Shown piece by piece: positions 45,331 through 54,228 of a stretch of 64,000 bases of DNA. How positions within the stretch are numbered: the stretch's first letter is position 1; each line of letters begins with the position of its first letter. This DNA comes from Mesorhizobium sp. B2-3-12 (GTDB taxonomy: Bacteria > Pseudomonadota > Alphaproteobacteria > Rhizobiales > Rhizobiaceae), in contig NZ_VFVR01000001.1 in NCBI RefSeq assembly GCF_006442205.1, forward strand, positions 372,001 through 436,000, written 5' to 3'. Under the pieces are notes generated by a model. That model was not told the DNA's origin, made no database searches, and saw only the letters and a list, made by a program, of their open reading frames with translations. A program made the translations under genes and the position numbers.

Positions 45331-47400
45331 GTGACCTGGGCGCGGCTGAAAAGCAATTTCGAGACGAGCCTGGCCGGGGTGACGCAACCGACGCGCTCGG
45401 ACTGGATTTTCGCGCTGCGCACCGTTTCGGCCGGCCTTATCGCATTGCTGGCCGCTTACGCGCTCAAGCTCGACCACCCGCAATGGGCGATGATGACGGT
45501 GTTCATCGTCGCCCAGCCGGTTGCCGGCATGGTGCTGGCGAAAGGCTTCTACCGGCTGCTCGGCACGCTTGCCGGGGGTGTCGCGGCAATCGGCATCACC
45601 ACGGCGTTCGGCACCGGCCCCTGGATTCTGGTGACGGTGCTTGCCGTCTGGATCGGCATCTGCACCTTCGTCTCGTCGCTGCTGCGCAATCCCGAAGCCT
45701 ATGGCGCCGCCCTTGCCGGCTACACCGCCATGATCATCGGCCTTCCCGCCTTCGGCCAACCGCACCTGGTCGTCGATCTCGCGGTCGCGCGCTGTGCCGA
45801 GATCGTGCTCGGCATCGTCTGCGCCGGCCTCACCAGCCGGCTGATCCTGCCAAAACTGGCCAGCGACGCCATCGTCTCGCGGCTGAAACGCTGCATTCTG
45901 GACCTCGCCACCTATGCCGGCGGCGCGTTCTCGGGCGGCGATCGGGCGACGCTGATCGGCCTGCACCGGAAGCTTGTCGCCGACACCCAGACGCTTGGCG
46001 AGATGCGCGCCTATGCCAGGCTCGAAGCGCCGAGCTTCGCGCCGCGCGCGCATCCGGTACGGCGCACCATCGGACAACTGCTCTCCGCCCTTTCGGCGGC
46101 GCGCGCGCTCCATTCTCATGCAGCTCCGAAAAACGCCGCCCTCATCCCGGTGCGCTCGGAACTGCAGGCTCTTGTCAGCGAACTGGCCGCCAAGCCGGGA
46201 GCGCTGGACGATACCTCGCCCTGGTTGGCGCGCCTCGACGCAATCTCGATAAAAGCCCGGCAAATGCCCGATGCCTCGACCGATCAGGGTGAGGACAGGG
46301 TCGGAACCATCACCCGCCTCACCATAGCAGCTGATTTCGCCGAGGCGCTGAAACAGGTGCTGCGTGGCCTCGACGCCTTGCGCGCGCCGGTGACCCGTCG
46401 TCCAGGTCCCGGCAGCCAGCAGCCCGCCCTGGTGGTGCATCGCGACTATCCCGGTGCCGCGCGCAACGCCATCCGCGCGGCCGTTGCCACGCTGCTGGTC
46501 GCGGCTTTCTGGCTGACGACGAAGTGGTCGGAAGCGGCCGGCACCGTCATCCTCGTTGCCGTCGTGTCGAGCCTGTTTGCCGCTCGTCCCGATCCGGTGC
46601 AGGTATCCTGGGGGTTCTTCAAGGGAACGCTGCTCGCTTTGCCCTTTGCCTTTCTCGTCGGCCAGATCGCGCTTCCCGCTTTGCCCGGCTTCGGCTGGTT
46701 CATGCTGTTCGTCGTGCCCATCATGGTGCCGGCCGCACTCGCCATGGCCAATCCGCGCTATGTCGGCGTGGCCACGGCCTTCGCCATCAACTTCCTGGCC
46801 TTCCTCAGTCCTCACCAGGCGATGACCTATGATCCCGGCCCCTTCTTCGCCGGCTCGGCGTCGATCCTGGTCGGCATCCTGCTGGCGATCGGCGTCTTCA
46901 TCGTCGTATTGCCGGCCGATCCCTGGCTCGCGGCCGACCGCATCGTGCGGGCCATGCGCGAGGATCTGGCGCGGCTTTGCCTGCATGAGCGCGTGCCGAG
47001 GCGTTCGGCCTTCGAGAGCCTCGCTTATGACCGGGTCAATCAGCTGATGCCGCTGGTGCAGAATTCCGGCAGGAAGGGCGAGGCGATCCTGGGCGGCGGC
47101 GTCGCCTCCGTCACGGTCGGCCTGGAGATCCTGCGGCTGCGCAGCGCGGCCCAAAACCATGCCATCCCATCGGAAACAGCGCTATCAATTGCCAACTTCT
47201 TGAGGGGATTGGCGCGCGAGCTGCTTTTCCGGGCTCCTGGCGATCCGCAAACAGCGACCGTCGCCGTCGCCCGGCAGTATGCGGCGGGCATCGCCCAGCG
47301 AAACGCCACCGGCGACATGCTACAGATCGCGGCGTCGCTACGCATTATCGCCGCGGCGATGGAGGATTTTCCGGATTTCTTCGCGAGCAACAGGTCCTAG
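45331..47400 (+). CDS. FUSC-family membrane protein (aromatic-acid-exporter-like)
   Basis: A 689-aa protein with two hydrophobic blocks (about 25-165 and 390-520), each of about six helices, separated by a soluble region, and ending in a soluble tail. This is the FUSC layout of AaeB/YccS-type exporters. The first block starts DWIFALRTVSAGLIALLAAYALKLDHPQWA and the second VHRDYPGAARNAIRAAVATLL. It probably expels aromatic or other organic acids with a small periplasmic partner, which is not in view. The start is GTG at 45331 with GGAG eight bases ahead. It follows parE by 44 bases. Confidence 0.85.
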   Translation: MTWARLKSNFETSLAGVTQPTRSDWIFALRTVSAGLIALLAAYALKLDHPQWAMMTVFIVAQPVAGMVLAKGFYRLLGTLAGGVAAIGITTAFGTGPWILVTVLAVWIGICTFVSSLLRNPEAYGAALAGYTAMIIGLPAFGQPHLVVDLAVARCAEIVLGIVCAGLTSRLILPKLASDAIVSRLKRCILDLATYAGGAFSGGDRATLIGLHRKLVADTQTLGEMRAYARLEAPSFAPRAHPVRRTIGQLLSALSAARALHSHAAPKNAALIPVRSELQALVSELAAKPGALDDTSPWLARLDAISIKARQMPDASTDQGEDRVGTITRLTIAADFAEALKQVLRGLDALRAPVTRRPGPGSQQPALVVHRDYPGAARNAIRAAVATLLVAAFWLTTKWSEAAGTVILVAVVSSLFAARPDPVQVSWGFFKGTLLALPFAFLVGQIALPALPGFGWFMLFVVPIMVPAALAMANPRYVGVATAFAINFLAFLSPHQAMTYDPGPFFAGSASILVGILLAIGVFIVVLPADPWLAADRIVRAMREDLARLCLHERVPRRSAFESLAYDRVNQLMPLVQNSGRKGEAILGGGVASVTVGLEILRLRSAAQNHAIPSETALSIANFLRGLARELLFRAPGDPQTATVAVARQYAAGIAQRNATGDMLQIAASLRIIAAAMEDFPDFFASNRS

Positions 47401-47407
47401 GCAAAGA

Positions 47408-47866
47408 TCATCGTAGACCGGGCCTGCGCATAGGCGCCACCGTCTGGGCCGGCTTTGATTCATCGCCAAGATCGATCTTGAAGTGTGCTGCAAGCCGCAG
47501 GATAAGGTTCGTGATATCGTCAATGGCTTTCTGAAGTTTTACCTTGTCGGGCGCACGAGGTATCTGGCCAGAAGGCAGTGTATATCTGAATGTGGTCGCA
47601 TAGGCTTCCAGCCAAACGAGGGACTGCAACGCCGTCTTCTCGGCGTGATCGTCTGGCAAGCGCCTTACGATCTTATCGAGTTGATGTGCATCGTGACGTT
47701 CGATGTGGATGGCCTCCGAAGTCGCCAACGCTCGGATGACCTGTTCGATAGCTTGCTGGCTGAGATAGGCCGCATTACGGGACCCTGACTCGGCAAGAAC
47801 ATGCGCATCCCTGATGCATCCGTTCGCCAACCGAAGGGCGCTGGCGATTGTCCAGTGGTCAGACAT
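47408..47866 (-). CDS. HEPN-domain protein (toxin-like partner of MNT)
   Basis: A 152-aa HEPN-like helical protein. SQQAIEQVIRALATSEA and LEAYATTFRYTLP (with R94-Y95) are marks of the HEPN family that pairs with MNT nucleotidyltransferases. A canonical Rx4-6H is not seen in the usual place; R69-H74 has the spacing but its conservation is unknown, so RNase activity is uncertain. The ATG overlaps the end of the MNT gene by eight bases (ATGTCTGA). Codon GC is lower here than in neighbours, a sign of transfer. Convergent with the FUSC gene. Confidence 0.75.
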   Translation of the reverse strand: MSDHWTIASALRLANGCIRDAHVLAESGSRNAAYLSQQAIEQVIRALATSEAIHIERHDAHQLDKIVRRLPDDHAEKTALQSLVWLEAYATTFRYTLPSGQIPRAPDKVKLQKAIDDITNLILRLAAHFKIDLGDESKPAQTVAPMRRPGLR

Positions 47867-48209
47867 CCAGTCGACGCCCATTCCGAGCGATGTCATAGGC
47901 TATCGTATTTCGTGAATCCCAACTCGCGGCCAACGCACTGGACGTCGTGGACAGGATCGTAGCTGGTATTCCAACGTCGTGCTGGATTGACCACCCGATT
48001 AGCGGGTCCAGGAGGTCCGCCTCCGAGTCGTCAGGCAAGGCAACGAGAATATCCCAGTCGCTGTCGGGCCGATGATCACCCCTCGCCCGGCTGCCGAACA
48101 GCCAAATGGAATCGGGGTTCAGGCGAACCCTGATTTCGTCGATGAGCGGCTTGATTTCAGCCGGCACCCTGAGGCGCATTGCGGGCGGAACGTGCATAGG
48201 CGGAAACAT
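47859..48209 (-). CDS. MNT nucleotidyltransferase (antitoxin-like)
   Basis: A 116-aa minimal nucleotidyltransferase. The active-site signature GSX10DXD is exact: G39-S40, then D51-W52-D53 in GSRARGDHRPDSDWDILV. In characterised MNT-HEPN pairs the MNT enzyme AMP-modifies the HEPN toxin and silences it. It overlaps the HEPN gene by eight bases and is upstream of it. Start choices are the ATG at 48209 or one ten codons later (MRLRVPAEIKPL); no Shine-Dalgarno decides. Confidence 0.8.
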   Translation of the reverse strand: MFPPMHVPPAMRLRVPAEIKPLIDEIRVRLNPDSIWLFGSRARGDHRPDSDWDILVALPDDSEADLLDPLIGWSIQHDVGIPATILSTTSSALAASWDSRNTIAYDIARNGRRLDV

Positions 48210-48273
48210 AATACCAATCGGTTGTGCCTACAACGCAGCGACGTCGCAGCCAAAAGCCGCCAGTAGGCAAGCG

Positions 48274-49398
48274 TTAGGCCGCTGCAATCGCCAGTGCGTG
48301 GCCGCGCGCGTTCTCGCGCAGCGCATCGAGATGGATCGACTTGACCAGCGCGGCGAGATCCCCCTCGGCGGATTGGCCGCCCAACTCCTTGAGCATCAGC
48401 CAGCTGACTTCCTGTACGCCGGCGACACGCTTGCCATTGGCGACCTCGCGCCAGATCTTCAAGGCGCGCAGGATGATCGCATGCGTGGCCAAAGCCAGCC
48501 CAGCGCCGCGGAACAGGGCCTGCAGCGCCACGTCGTGCCCGCCTGCCAGCAGCGCCCTCACCCGTGGTTCGGACTGCTGGCTGAGCGCGACCAGCGCCGA
48601 GCCGAAGAAATCGACCTTACCGTGCGCGATGGTGCGGATCAGGAAGCTCGCGGTGAGATCGCCGCGCAGCCTGAGATGCTCGATCAGCGCCGCGTGTTCT
48701 TCCTGGCGCGTGCCCTCGATCAGCGTCACGGACGCCTTGACGCAGGCGTCGCGCATGACGCGGTCGGCACGCGCGGCTCCCATCAATGCCATGACCAACG
48801 GCGACGTCTTCAAGGTCTCGCCAAGCTTGACGAGCAGCATATGCCGGCAGTCGGCGGGCAGCCTGATATCCGATATCAGCGCCTCGCGCACCAGAGGCAG
48901 ATGCCCATGGCGTTCCGCCATGCGGCGGAAGCTCATCGAAGCGATGGCGGCGCCGCTGTTGGCGAGCAATACGGCGCAGGCCTCCGCCTCGCCGACCTCG
49001 GCGATGGCCGCCGACAACGCCATCGAGACCGAGGGCCGGTCGGCGATCAGTTTCTGCGTTGCCCTCTGGCTCGCCGCTACGCGGTTGATCAGATCGGCGT
49101 CCGTGAGCAGCGGCGAGCGCGCCAGCACGACACCGGCGACCTCCGGCTGGTCGGCGGCAAGCACGCTGATGATCTGCAGCGGCGCGTGGTGGCTCATCGA
49201 GAGCGCTTCCGCCATCGCCAGCCGCACTTTCGACGAAGCGTCGTCGAGCAGTAGCGTCAGCGCCGCCTCGGCGGCGCAGCGGTCCTCGAACGGCAATTCG
49301 GAATTGACATAGGCACGGGCCAGCGCATTGGCCGCGGCGACCCGCTCCGACACCCTGGCCGTGTAGATCCATTTCAGGAAATGCGAAACAACAACCAT
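48274..49398 (-). CDS. DUF2336 protein
   Basis: A 374-aa soluble helical-repeat protein. The N-terminal region ERVAAANALARAYVNSELPFEDRCAAEAALTLLLDD and the repeated DAxxxVRxAxAEALS style are DUF2336, a HEAT-like family restricted to alphaproteobacteria and of unknown role. The start MVVVSHFLKWIYTARVS is used; the upstream codons are not coding-like. It is divergent from the MaoC gene across 151 bases. The 64 bases between it and the MNT gene show nothing. Confidence 0.8.
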   Translation of the reverse strand: MVVVSHFLKWIYTARVSERVAAANALARAYVNSELPFEDRCAAEAALTLLLDDASSKVRLAMAEALSMSHHAPLQIISVLAADQPEVAGVVLARSPLLTDADLINRVAASQRATQKLIADRPSVSMALSAAIAEVGEAEACAVLLANSGAAIASMSFRRMAERHGHLPLVREALISDIRLPADCRHMLLVKLGETLKTSPLVMALMGAARADRVMRDACVKASVTLIEGTRQEEHAALIEHLRLRGDLTASFLIRTIAHGKVDFFGSALVALSQQSEPRVRALLAGGHDVALQALFRGAGLALATHAIILRALKIWREVANGKRVAGVQEVSWLMLKELGGQSAEGDLAALVKSIHLDALRENARGHALAIAAA

Positions 49399-49549
49399 GC
49401 CCGCCTGCTCAAGCCCCTTGCCGGAGGGTTTCCGGCCCCGTGAAGACGGTAGGCAGAAATGGTTTACGAACGGTTCACCATGTTCATTAACTGACTTGCG
49501 AGCGCCTGAAGCAGCGCCTATCAACCGTCAAACAGCGCAGGAGACGGGA

Positions 49550-50002
49550 ATGGCCGGGCTATATCTCGAGGAGTTTGTTGTCGGCCATGTCTTCCAGCAT
49601 ACGCTGCGCAAGACCGTCACCGAGAGCGACAACATGCTGTTTTCGGTGATGACGTTGAACCCGCAGCCGCTGCATATCGACTTCGATTTCGCCGCCAGGA
49701 GCGAATGGGGCAAGCCGCTGGTCAATTCCCTGTTCACGCTCGGCCTGATGATCGGCATCTCGGTCAACGACATCACGGTCGGCACCACGGTCGCCAATCT
49801 CGGCATGAAGGAAACCGTGTTTCCGCACCCGGTTTTCCATGGCGACACCATCCGCGTCGAGACCACGGTGATCTCGGTGCGCGAGTCCAAATCGAAGCCG
49901 GACCGCGGCATCGTCGAATTCGAGCATCGGGCCTACAACCAGCATGGCGATCTGGTCGCCAAATGCACCAGGCAAGCGATGATGCTGAAGAAGGCGGCCT
50001 GA
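49550..50002 (+). CDS. MaoC-family dehydratase
   Basis: A 150-aa hotdog-fold hydratase. The catalytic segment is NPQPLHIDFDFAARSEWGKPLVNSLFTLGL, holding the Asp/His of the (R)-specific enoyl-CoA hydratase site. AGGAG lies six bases ahead of the ATG. Its stop shares a base with the start of the CoA-ester lyase gene (TGATG), so the two act together, probably hydrating and cleaving an acyl-CoA such as a mesaconyl- or methylmalyl-CoA-like compound. Substrate is inferred from the pairing only. Confidence 0.87.
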   Translation: MAGLYLEEFVVGHVFQHTLRKTVTESDNMLFSVMTLNPQPLHIDFDFAARSEWGKPLVNSLFTLGLMIGISVNDITVGTTVANLGMKETVFPHPVFHGDTIRVETTVISVRESKSKPDRGIVEFEHRAYNQHGDLVAKCTRQAMMLKKAA

Positions 50003-50883
50003 TGCGCTCGCTGCTGTTTGTTCCCGGCGATACCGAGCGCAAGCTGGAAAAGGGGTTTGGCGCCGGCGCCGACGTGGTCATCGTCGATCTCGAGGATTCC
50101 GTGGCGCCGCAGAACAAGGCTCAGGCGCGCGAGATCGCGGCGCGCTTCATCCTCGAACGCAGGCGGCAAACCAACTCGGCGATCTATGTCAGGGTCAACG
50201 ACCTCTCGACCGGGCTGACGGATGACGATCTTGCCGCGCTCATTCCGGCAAGTCCGGATGGCATCATGTTGCCCAAGTCCAACAGCGGCCAGGACGTGCA
50301 GCAGCTCGCGGCCAAGCTCAGGGTTCGCGAAGCCGAGAACGGCCTGCCCGACGGCTCGATCAGGATCTTGCCGATCATCACCGAAACGCCCAGGGGTGTT
50401 CTGGCGGCGGCTACCTATGCCGGGGCAAGCGCCAGGCTCACCGGCCTCACCTGGGGCGCGGAAGACCTGTCGGCCGCGATCGGGGCGCGTGCGGCCCGCG
50501 ACGAGCACGGCCGCTACACAGATGTATTCCGTCTCGCTCGCGCCATGACCATCCTTGCCGCCGGCGCGGCCGAGGTCGCGGCAATCGACACCGTGTTCCC
50601 GAATTTTCGCGACATGGCCAGCTTTTCCGCCGAATGCGCCGAGGCCGAACGCGACGGCTTCACCGGCAAGATGGCGATCCACCCCGACCAGGTGCCCGTC
50701 ATCAACGCCGCCTTCACGCCCTCGGCCGAGGCGGTGAAACAGTCGGCGGCCATCGTCGCGGCGTTCGAGGCAGCGGCAAATCCGGGCGTCGTCGGCATCG
50801 ACGGCAAGATGTTCGACCGTCCGCATCTGCGGCTGGCCGAACGGCTGCTGGCACGGGCCAGGGCGGCCGGTATATCGGCCTGA
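50002..50883 (+). CDS. CoA-ester lyase (HpcH/HpaI/CitE family)
   Basis: A 293-aa TIM-barrel C-C lyase of the CitE/malyl-CoA-lyase group. LLFVPGDTERKLEKGFGAGADVVIVDLEDSV is the N-terminal signature with the Mg2+-site aspartate and glutamate in VDLEDS; IITETPRGVLAAATYA and LTGLTWGAEDLSAAIG carry the substrate arm, and FTGKMAIHPDQVPVIN closes it. It is coupled to the MaoC gene by one overlapping base. The reaction is cleavage (or formation) of a beta-hydroxyacyl-CoA to acetyl- or propionyl-CoA and a keto-acid; the substrate is not set by sequence. Confidence 0.9.
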   Translation: MRSLLFVPGDTERKLEKGFGAGADVVIVDLEDSVAPQNKAQAREIAARFILERRRQTNSAIYVRVNDLSTGLTDDDLAALIPASPDGIMLPKSNSGQDVQQLAAKLRVREAENGLPDGSIRILPIITETPRGVLAAATYAGASARLTGLTWGAEDLSAAIGARAARDEHGRYTDVFRLARAMTILAAGAAEVAAIDTVFPNFRDMASFSAECAEAERDGFTGKMAIHPDQVPVINAAFTPSAEAVKQSAAIVAAFEAAANPGVVGIDGKMFDRPHLRLAERLLARARAAGISA

Positions 50884-50886
50884 CGC

Positions 50887-51495
50887 CTACCCTTTTTCCC
50901 AGCGCGGGCGGCGCATCGAGAAGACCTCGTCGACGCTGGCATAATCCATATAGCCGAGACGCGCGACATTGCCGGCCTTGGTGATGTCGAACAGCCCGTC
51001 TTTCAGGAAGGCATCGTCGATGTGCACGCCGATCACCTCACCGGCGACGACGACCGCGCTTGTCGATGATCCGTCCAGCGCCTTTGGGCGAAAAATCTCT
51101 GTCACCCGGCACTCCAGCGCCGCCGGTGCGGCCGCCACGCGCGGCGGCCCGACGAGACGCGAGGGCGCCATGGCGAGATCGGCATAGACGAACTCGTTGA
51201 CGCCACGCGGCGCGTCGACGGAGGTGTAGTTCATCTTCTCGGCAAGCTCGCGGCTGACCAGATTGGCGACGAACTCACCGGTTTCCTGGGCAAACGAAGC
51301 ACTGTCTTTCTCGCCCTCCGAGGAAAACCAGACGATGAAAGGCCGCGTCGAGACGGCGTTGAAGAAGGAGTATGGCGCGAGATTGACCTCACCGGCCTTG
51401 TTCAGCGTCGATATCCAGCCGATCGGGCGGGGCGCCAGGATGGCCTTGGCCGGATCGTGCGGCAGCCCGTGCCCCTTGGCCGGCTCGTAGAACAT
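50887..51495 (-). CDS. Flavin reductase-like / FMN-binding protein
   Basis: A 202-aa protein of the flavin-reductase split-barrel family. ILAPRPIGWISTLNKAGEVNLAPYSFFN is the diagnostic N-terminal FMN-binding stretch, with FANLVSRELAEKMN-like text after. The ATG directly abuts the stop of the nitroreductase gene at 51496, so the two are co-translated. It probably reduces or binds FMN for a partner, perhaps the nitroreductase. It converges on the CoA-lyase gene with three bases between. Confidence 0.85.
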   Translation of the reverse strand: MFYEPAKGHGLPHDPAKAILAPRPIGWISTLNKAGEVNLAPYSFFNAVSTRPFIVWFSSEGEKDSASFAQETGEFVANLVSRELAEKMNYTSVDAPRGVNEFVYADLAMAPSRLVGPPRVAAAPAALECRVTEIFRPKALDGSSTSAVVVAGEVIGVHIDDAFLKDGLFDITKAGNVARLGYMDYASVDEVFSMRRPRWEKG

Positions 51496-52080
51496 TCAGC
51501 CCGCCCAAGGTCCGGCGTAATCGGCGTAGAGCTTGGCCGGATCGGGCCGTGGCCGCTCCGGAGCCGGACCGGCATGGGAGCCGATATGGACAAAGCCGAC
51601 AACGCGCTCTTGCGGCGCCAGCCCAAGGATCGCCCTGCCCTCCGCGACATCGGAATACCAATTGCTGATCATGTTGGTGCCATAGCCCAGCGCATTGGCC
51701 GCGATCATCAGATTCATCGCCGCCATGCCGCCCGACAGGAACATCTCCCATTGCGGGATCTTGGGATTCTCTTTGGGCACGGACACGACACCGATCACCA
51801 GCGGCGCGCGCGAGAACCGAGCCAGTTCCTGGTTGCGGCGGCCTTCCGGCAACGGCCCCTCGCGCTGTTCGGCCAGGGCCGCCAGCTTTTTGCCGATCTC
51901 GATGCGGGCTTCGCCGCGATAGAGAATGAAGCGCCACGGTTCGAGCCGGCCGTGGTCGGGCACGCGCGTGGCGGCGGCAATCATCGTCGCGATGTCGGCA
52001 TCGCTGGGCGCTGGCTCCTTGAGGTCCGGAATCGGCGCCGAATTTCGGGTCAGCAGGAAGTCGATGATCGGCGACGCCAT
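51496..52080 (-). CDS. Nitroreductase family protein
   Basis: A 194-aa FMN enzyme of the NfsB/FRP group. TRVPDHGRLEPWRFILYRGEAR holds the FMN-binding arginines, with the dimer and catalytic parts WEMFLSGGMAAMNLMIAANALGYGTNMISN and GFVHIGSHAG. Such enzymes reduce nitro groups, quinones or flavins. It is the first gene of a two-gene run with the flavin reductase. Confidence 0.88.
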   Translation of the reverse strand: MASPIIDFLLTRNSAPIPDLKEPAPSDADIATMIAAATRVPDHGRLEPWRFILYRGEARIEIGKKLAALAEQREGPLPEGRRNQELARFSRAPLVIGVVSVPKENPKIPQWEMFLSGGMAAMNLMIAANALGYGTNMISNWYSDVAEGRAILGLAPQERVVGFVHIGSHAGPAPERPRPDPAKLYADYAGPWAG

Positions 52081-52234
52081 GGGCGCAAGTCTCCTAAAAA
52101 CTCTGTTTTGAGCTGAAGCGCACCATCGGGAATTCGGGCGGCTCGGGCAAAGGCGTGTTAGCGCCGGGCTGAAGAGTCACGGATCGGACTCTTAAGCCTT
52201 GAAATTGCCACCGCCATGGGCTTCAACGCAAGGC

Positions 52235-53197
52235 ATGTTTGAGGGGCGACTGCGTCTTTTCCTGGTCTGGCTCTGCGCCGCGCTGTTCATGGGGCCGGTT
52301 TCACTGGCTGTCGCGCAGGAGAAGGACGGCGTCGGCGACCTGAAACTTCCCGGAATTTCGAGCTACGCGACGCCGAAGAGTGAAACCCCGCTGGCGCTTG
52401 GCGGCGGTGGCGCCATTACGCTCTCGGCCCAGTTGACCGACAAGGGCACCGACATCACCCGAGGGCTCGTCTGGCGTGTCTTCAAGCCTGAAGCCGTCAA
52501 CGGCAAATTGCCGATGGTCGCCTCCGCCCATGGCGGCAGCGCCGTCTTCCAGCTCGAGCCCGGCAGCTACCTGGTCCACGCCTCCTACGGCCGCGCCGGC
52601 GCCACCAAGCGCATCACTGTCGGCAAGGACGCCAAGCGAGAAAGCCTGGTGCTTGATGCCGGCGGCTTGAAGCTCGACGCGGTTCTGTCCGGCGGCGTTC
52701 GCATACCGCCGAAGAAACTGCGCTTCTCGATCTATGAGGGCACCGCCGAGGCCAATGGGGACCGCGCCCTGATCATTCCCGATGTCGAACCCAACAGCGT
52801 CGTGCGGCTCAATGCCGGCATCTACCATGTCGTCTCGACCTATGGTGCGGTCAATGCAGTGATCCGCTCGGACATACGCGTCGAGGCCGGCAAGCTGACC
52901 GAAGCCACCGTCGAGCATCACGCGGCCGAAATCACCATGAAGCTGGTGCGCGAAGCCGGCGGCGAAGCTATCGCCGACACCTCGTGGTCGCTGCTCAACG
53001 AATCCGGCGATCCGATCAAGGAAACCGTCGGCGCCTTCGCCTCGATGGTGCTCGCCGAAGGCGACTACACCATCATCGCCAAGAACCGCGACCGCATCTA
53101 CCAGAAGGATTTCACGGTCGTTGCCGGGCAGAACCAGGAGATCGAGGTTCTGGCGACCGAAGCCGCTGCGATGGATCCCGAGGAAGGCGCGGACTAG
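52235..53197 (+). CDS. Secreted protein of unknown function
   Basis: A 320-aa exported protein. MFEGRLRLFLVWLCAALFMG plus PVSLAVAQEKDG gives a Sec signal. The mature part is strand-rich with three similar units: GSYLVHASYGRAGATKRITVG, AGIYHVVSTYGAVNAVIRSDIRV and EGDYTIIAKNRDRIYQKDFTV. Each is a G-x-Y-x-V/I block followed by a positive strand, so an internal repeat of Ig-like or carboxypeptidase-regulatory-like folds is likely. I recognise no named family. The start is set by signal-peptide reading; an AAGG lies close ahead and a TTG twelve codons upstream is possible. Confidence 0.72.
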   Translation: MFEGRLRLFLVWLCAALFMGPVSLAVAQEKDGVGDLKLPGISSYATPKSETPLALGGGGAITLSAQLTDKGTDITRGLVWRVFKPEAVNGKLPMVASAHGGSAVFQLEPGSYLVHASYGRAGATKRITVGKDAKRESLVLDAGGLKLDAVLSGGVRIPPKKLRFSIYEGTAEANGDRALIIPDVEPNSVVRLNAGIYHVVSTYGAVNAVIRSDIRVEAGKLTEATVEHHAAEITMKLVREAGGEAIADTSWSLLNESGDPIKETVGAFASMVLAEGDYTIIAKNRDRIYQKDFTVVAGQNQEIEVLATEAAAMDPEEGAD

Positions 53198-53204
53198 TTT
53201 TGGA

Positions 53205-54143
53205 CTAGGCCGCCAGTTTCGTCCGGGCCGGCAGGAAGGGAATGCGCCGACGCGGCAGGTCTGGCGCCAGGTCGAACACGCCGCGATAGAGCCGATCGAG
53301 CAACGCTTTGCGGTCCCGCAGCGGCTCCAGTTCGCCCCAGCTCAGCACGTTGCCGACGCGCACCTCGATTGCCTTGCCGGACAACCGCGCGAATTCACGA
53401 ATGAGCAGCGAGGTACGCAAGGTCAGCGAGGCCTTGCCGACGAATTTGGCTACCCGGCCGTCGCGCTCGGCCATGTTCATCGGGCCGCTGACCAGATGGA
53501 AAAGCCTGCCGTTCTGGCCGGAGAAATGCATGGGTATGACGGATGCCTTGGCTTCCTGGACGAGACGGGCCGGAAACATCTTCCATGGCAGGTCGCGTGC
53601 GCGGCCAAAACCCTTGGGCGCGGTGGCGACGCCACCGGCCGGAAAGACCACGATGGTGACGCCTTCCCTGAGCAGCCGGACCGCTTCATGGCGCACGGCC
53701 ATGTTGTTCTTCAGCGCGTCCTTGGTCTCGGAAAAGTCGATCGGCAGCGAATAAGGTTCCATCTCGCGGATCTTGAGCAGATCCTTGTGGATCATCACCC
53801 GGAACGGTCGCCCGAGTTGCTCCGCCAACGACAGCACGGCAATGCCATCGCCAATGCCGAAGGGATGGTTGGCGACGATCACCAGCGGCGTATCGGGCAG
53901 GTTTGCCGGCGGCCATTGGTCGGCAGTCCGCACGCCGACATCGATCAGGTCGAGCATTCTGCTGAACACACGCTCGCCGGTCGGCACGACTTGGCGACGC
54001 CAGAAATCATAAAGCGCGGCGAAGCGATCGCGGCCCGACAGGCCCTCGACCGAATGAATGAACCAGCGCGCCAGCGCCGGCTGGCGCGGATTGGCGTAGG
54101 AGAGCTCGGGAAACGGTCGTTCGCGCAATTTCAGCTTGAGCAT
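53205..54143 (-). CDS. 1-acyl-glycerol-3-phosphate acyltransferase-like protein
   Basis: A 312-aa membrane-associated acyltransferase of the PlsC/lysophospholipid group. The HX4D site is VANHPFGIGDGIAVLSL and the glycerophosphate-binding motif is TIVVFPAGGVATAPKGFG. The N-terminal QPALARWFIHSVEGLSGRDRF resembles putative hemolysin/OlsB-neighbour acyltransferases. It could act in phospholipid or ornithine-lipid synthesis; the sequence does not decide. It converges on the secreted-protein gene with seven bases between the stops. Confidence 0.82.
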   Translation of the reverse strand: MLKLKLRERPFPELSYANPRQPALARWFIHSVEGLSGRDRFAALYDFWRRQVVPTGERVFSRMLDLIDVGVRTADQWPPANLPDTPLVIVANHPFGIGDGIAVLSLAEQLGRPFRVMIHKDLLKIREMEPYSLPIDFSETKDALKNNMAVRHEAVRLLREGVTIVVFPAGGVATAPKGFGRARDLPWKMFPARLVQEAKASVIPMHFSGQNGRLFHLVSGPMNMAERDGRVAKFVGKASLTLRTSLLIREFARLSGKAIEVRVGNVLSWGELEPLRDRKALLDRLYRGVFDLAPDLPRRRIPFLPARTKLAA

Positions 54144-54181
54144 GGAGACCCGTTACAAGACCGGCGTGACAGGGATATGAA

Positions 54182-54209
54182 AATGGCGGTGGACCGCTCC
54201 ACCGCCATT
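54182..54209 (-). terminator. Rho-independent terminator of thrS
   Basis: AATGGCGGTGG (54182-54192) and CCACCGCCATT (54199-54209) form an 11-bp perfect stem with a 6-base loop; on the minus strand the stem is followed by TTTTCAT. It lies 19 bases after the thrS stop. Confidence 0.85.
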
Positions 54210-54228
54210 CGATCGAAAACAGTCTGAA

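Noticed and set aside
45283..47160. 625-codon minus-strand frame
   Set aside because: Shadow of the FUSC-family gene; no recognisable fold.
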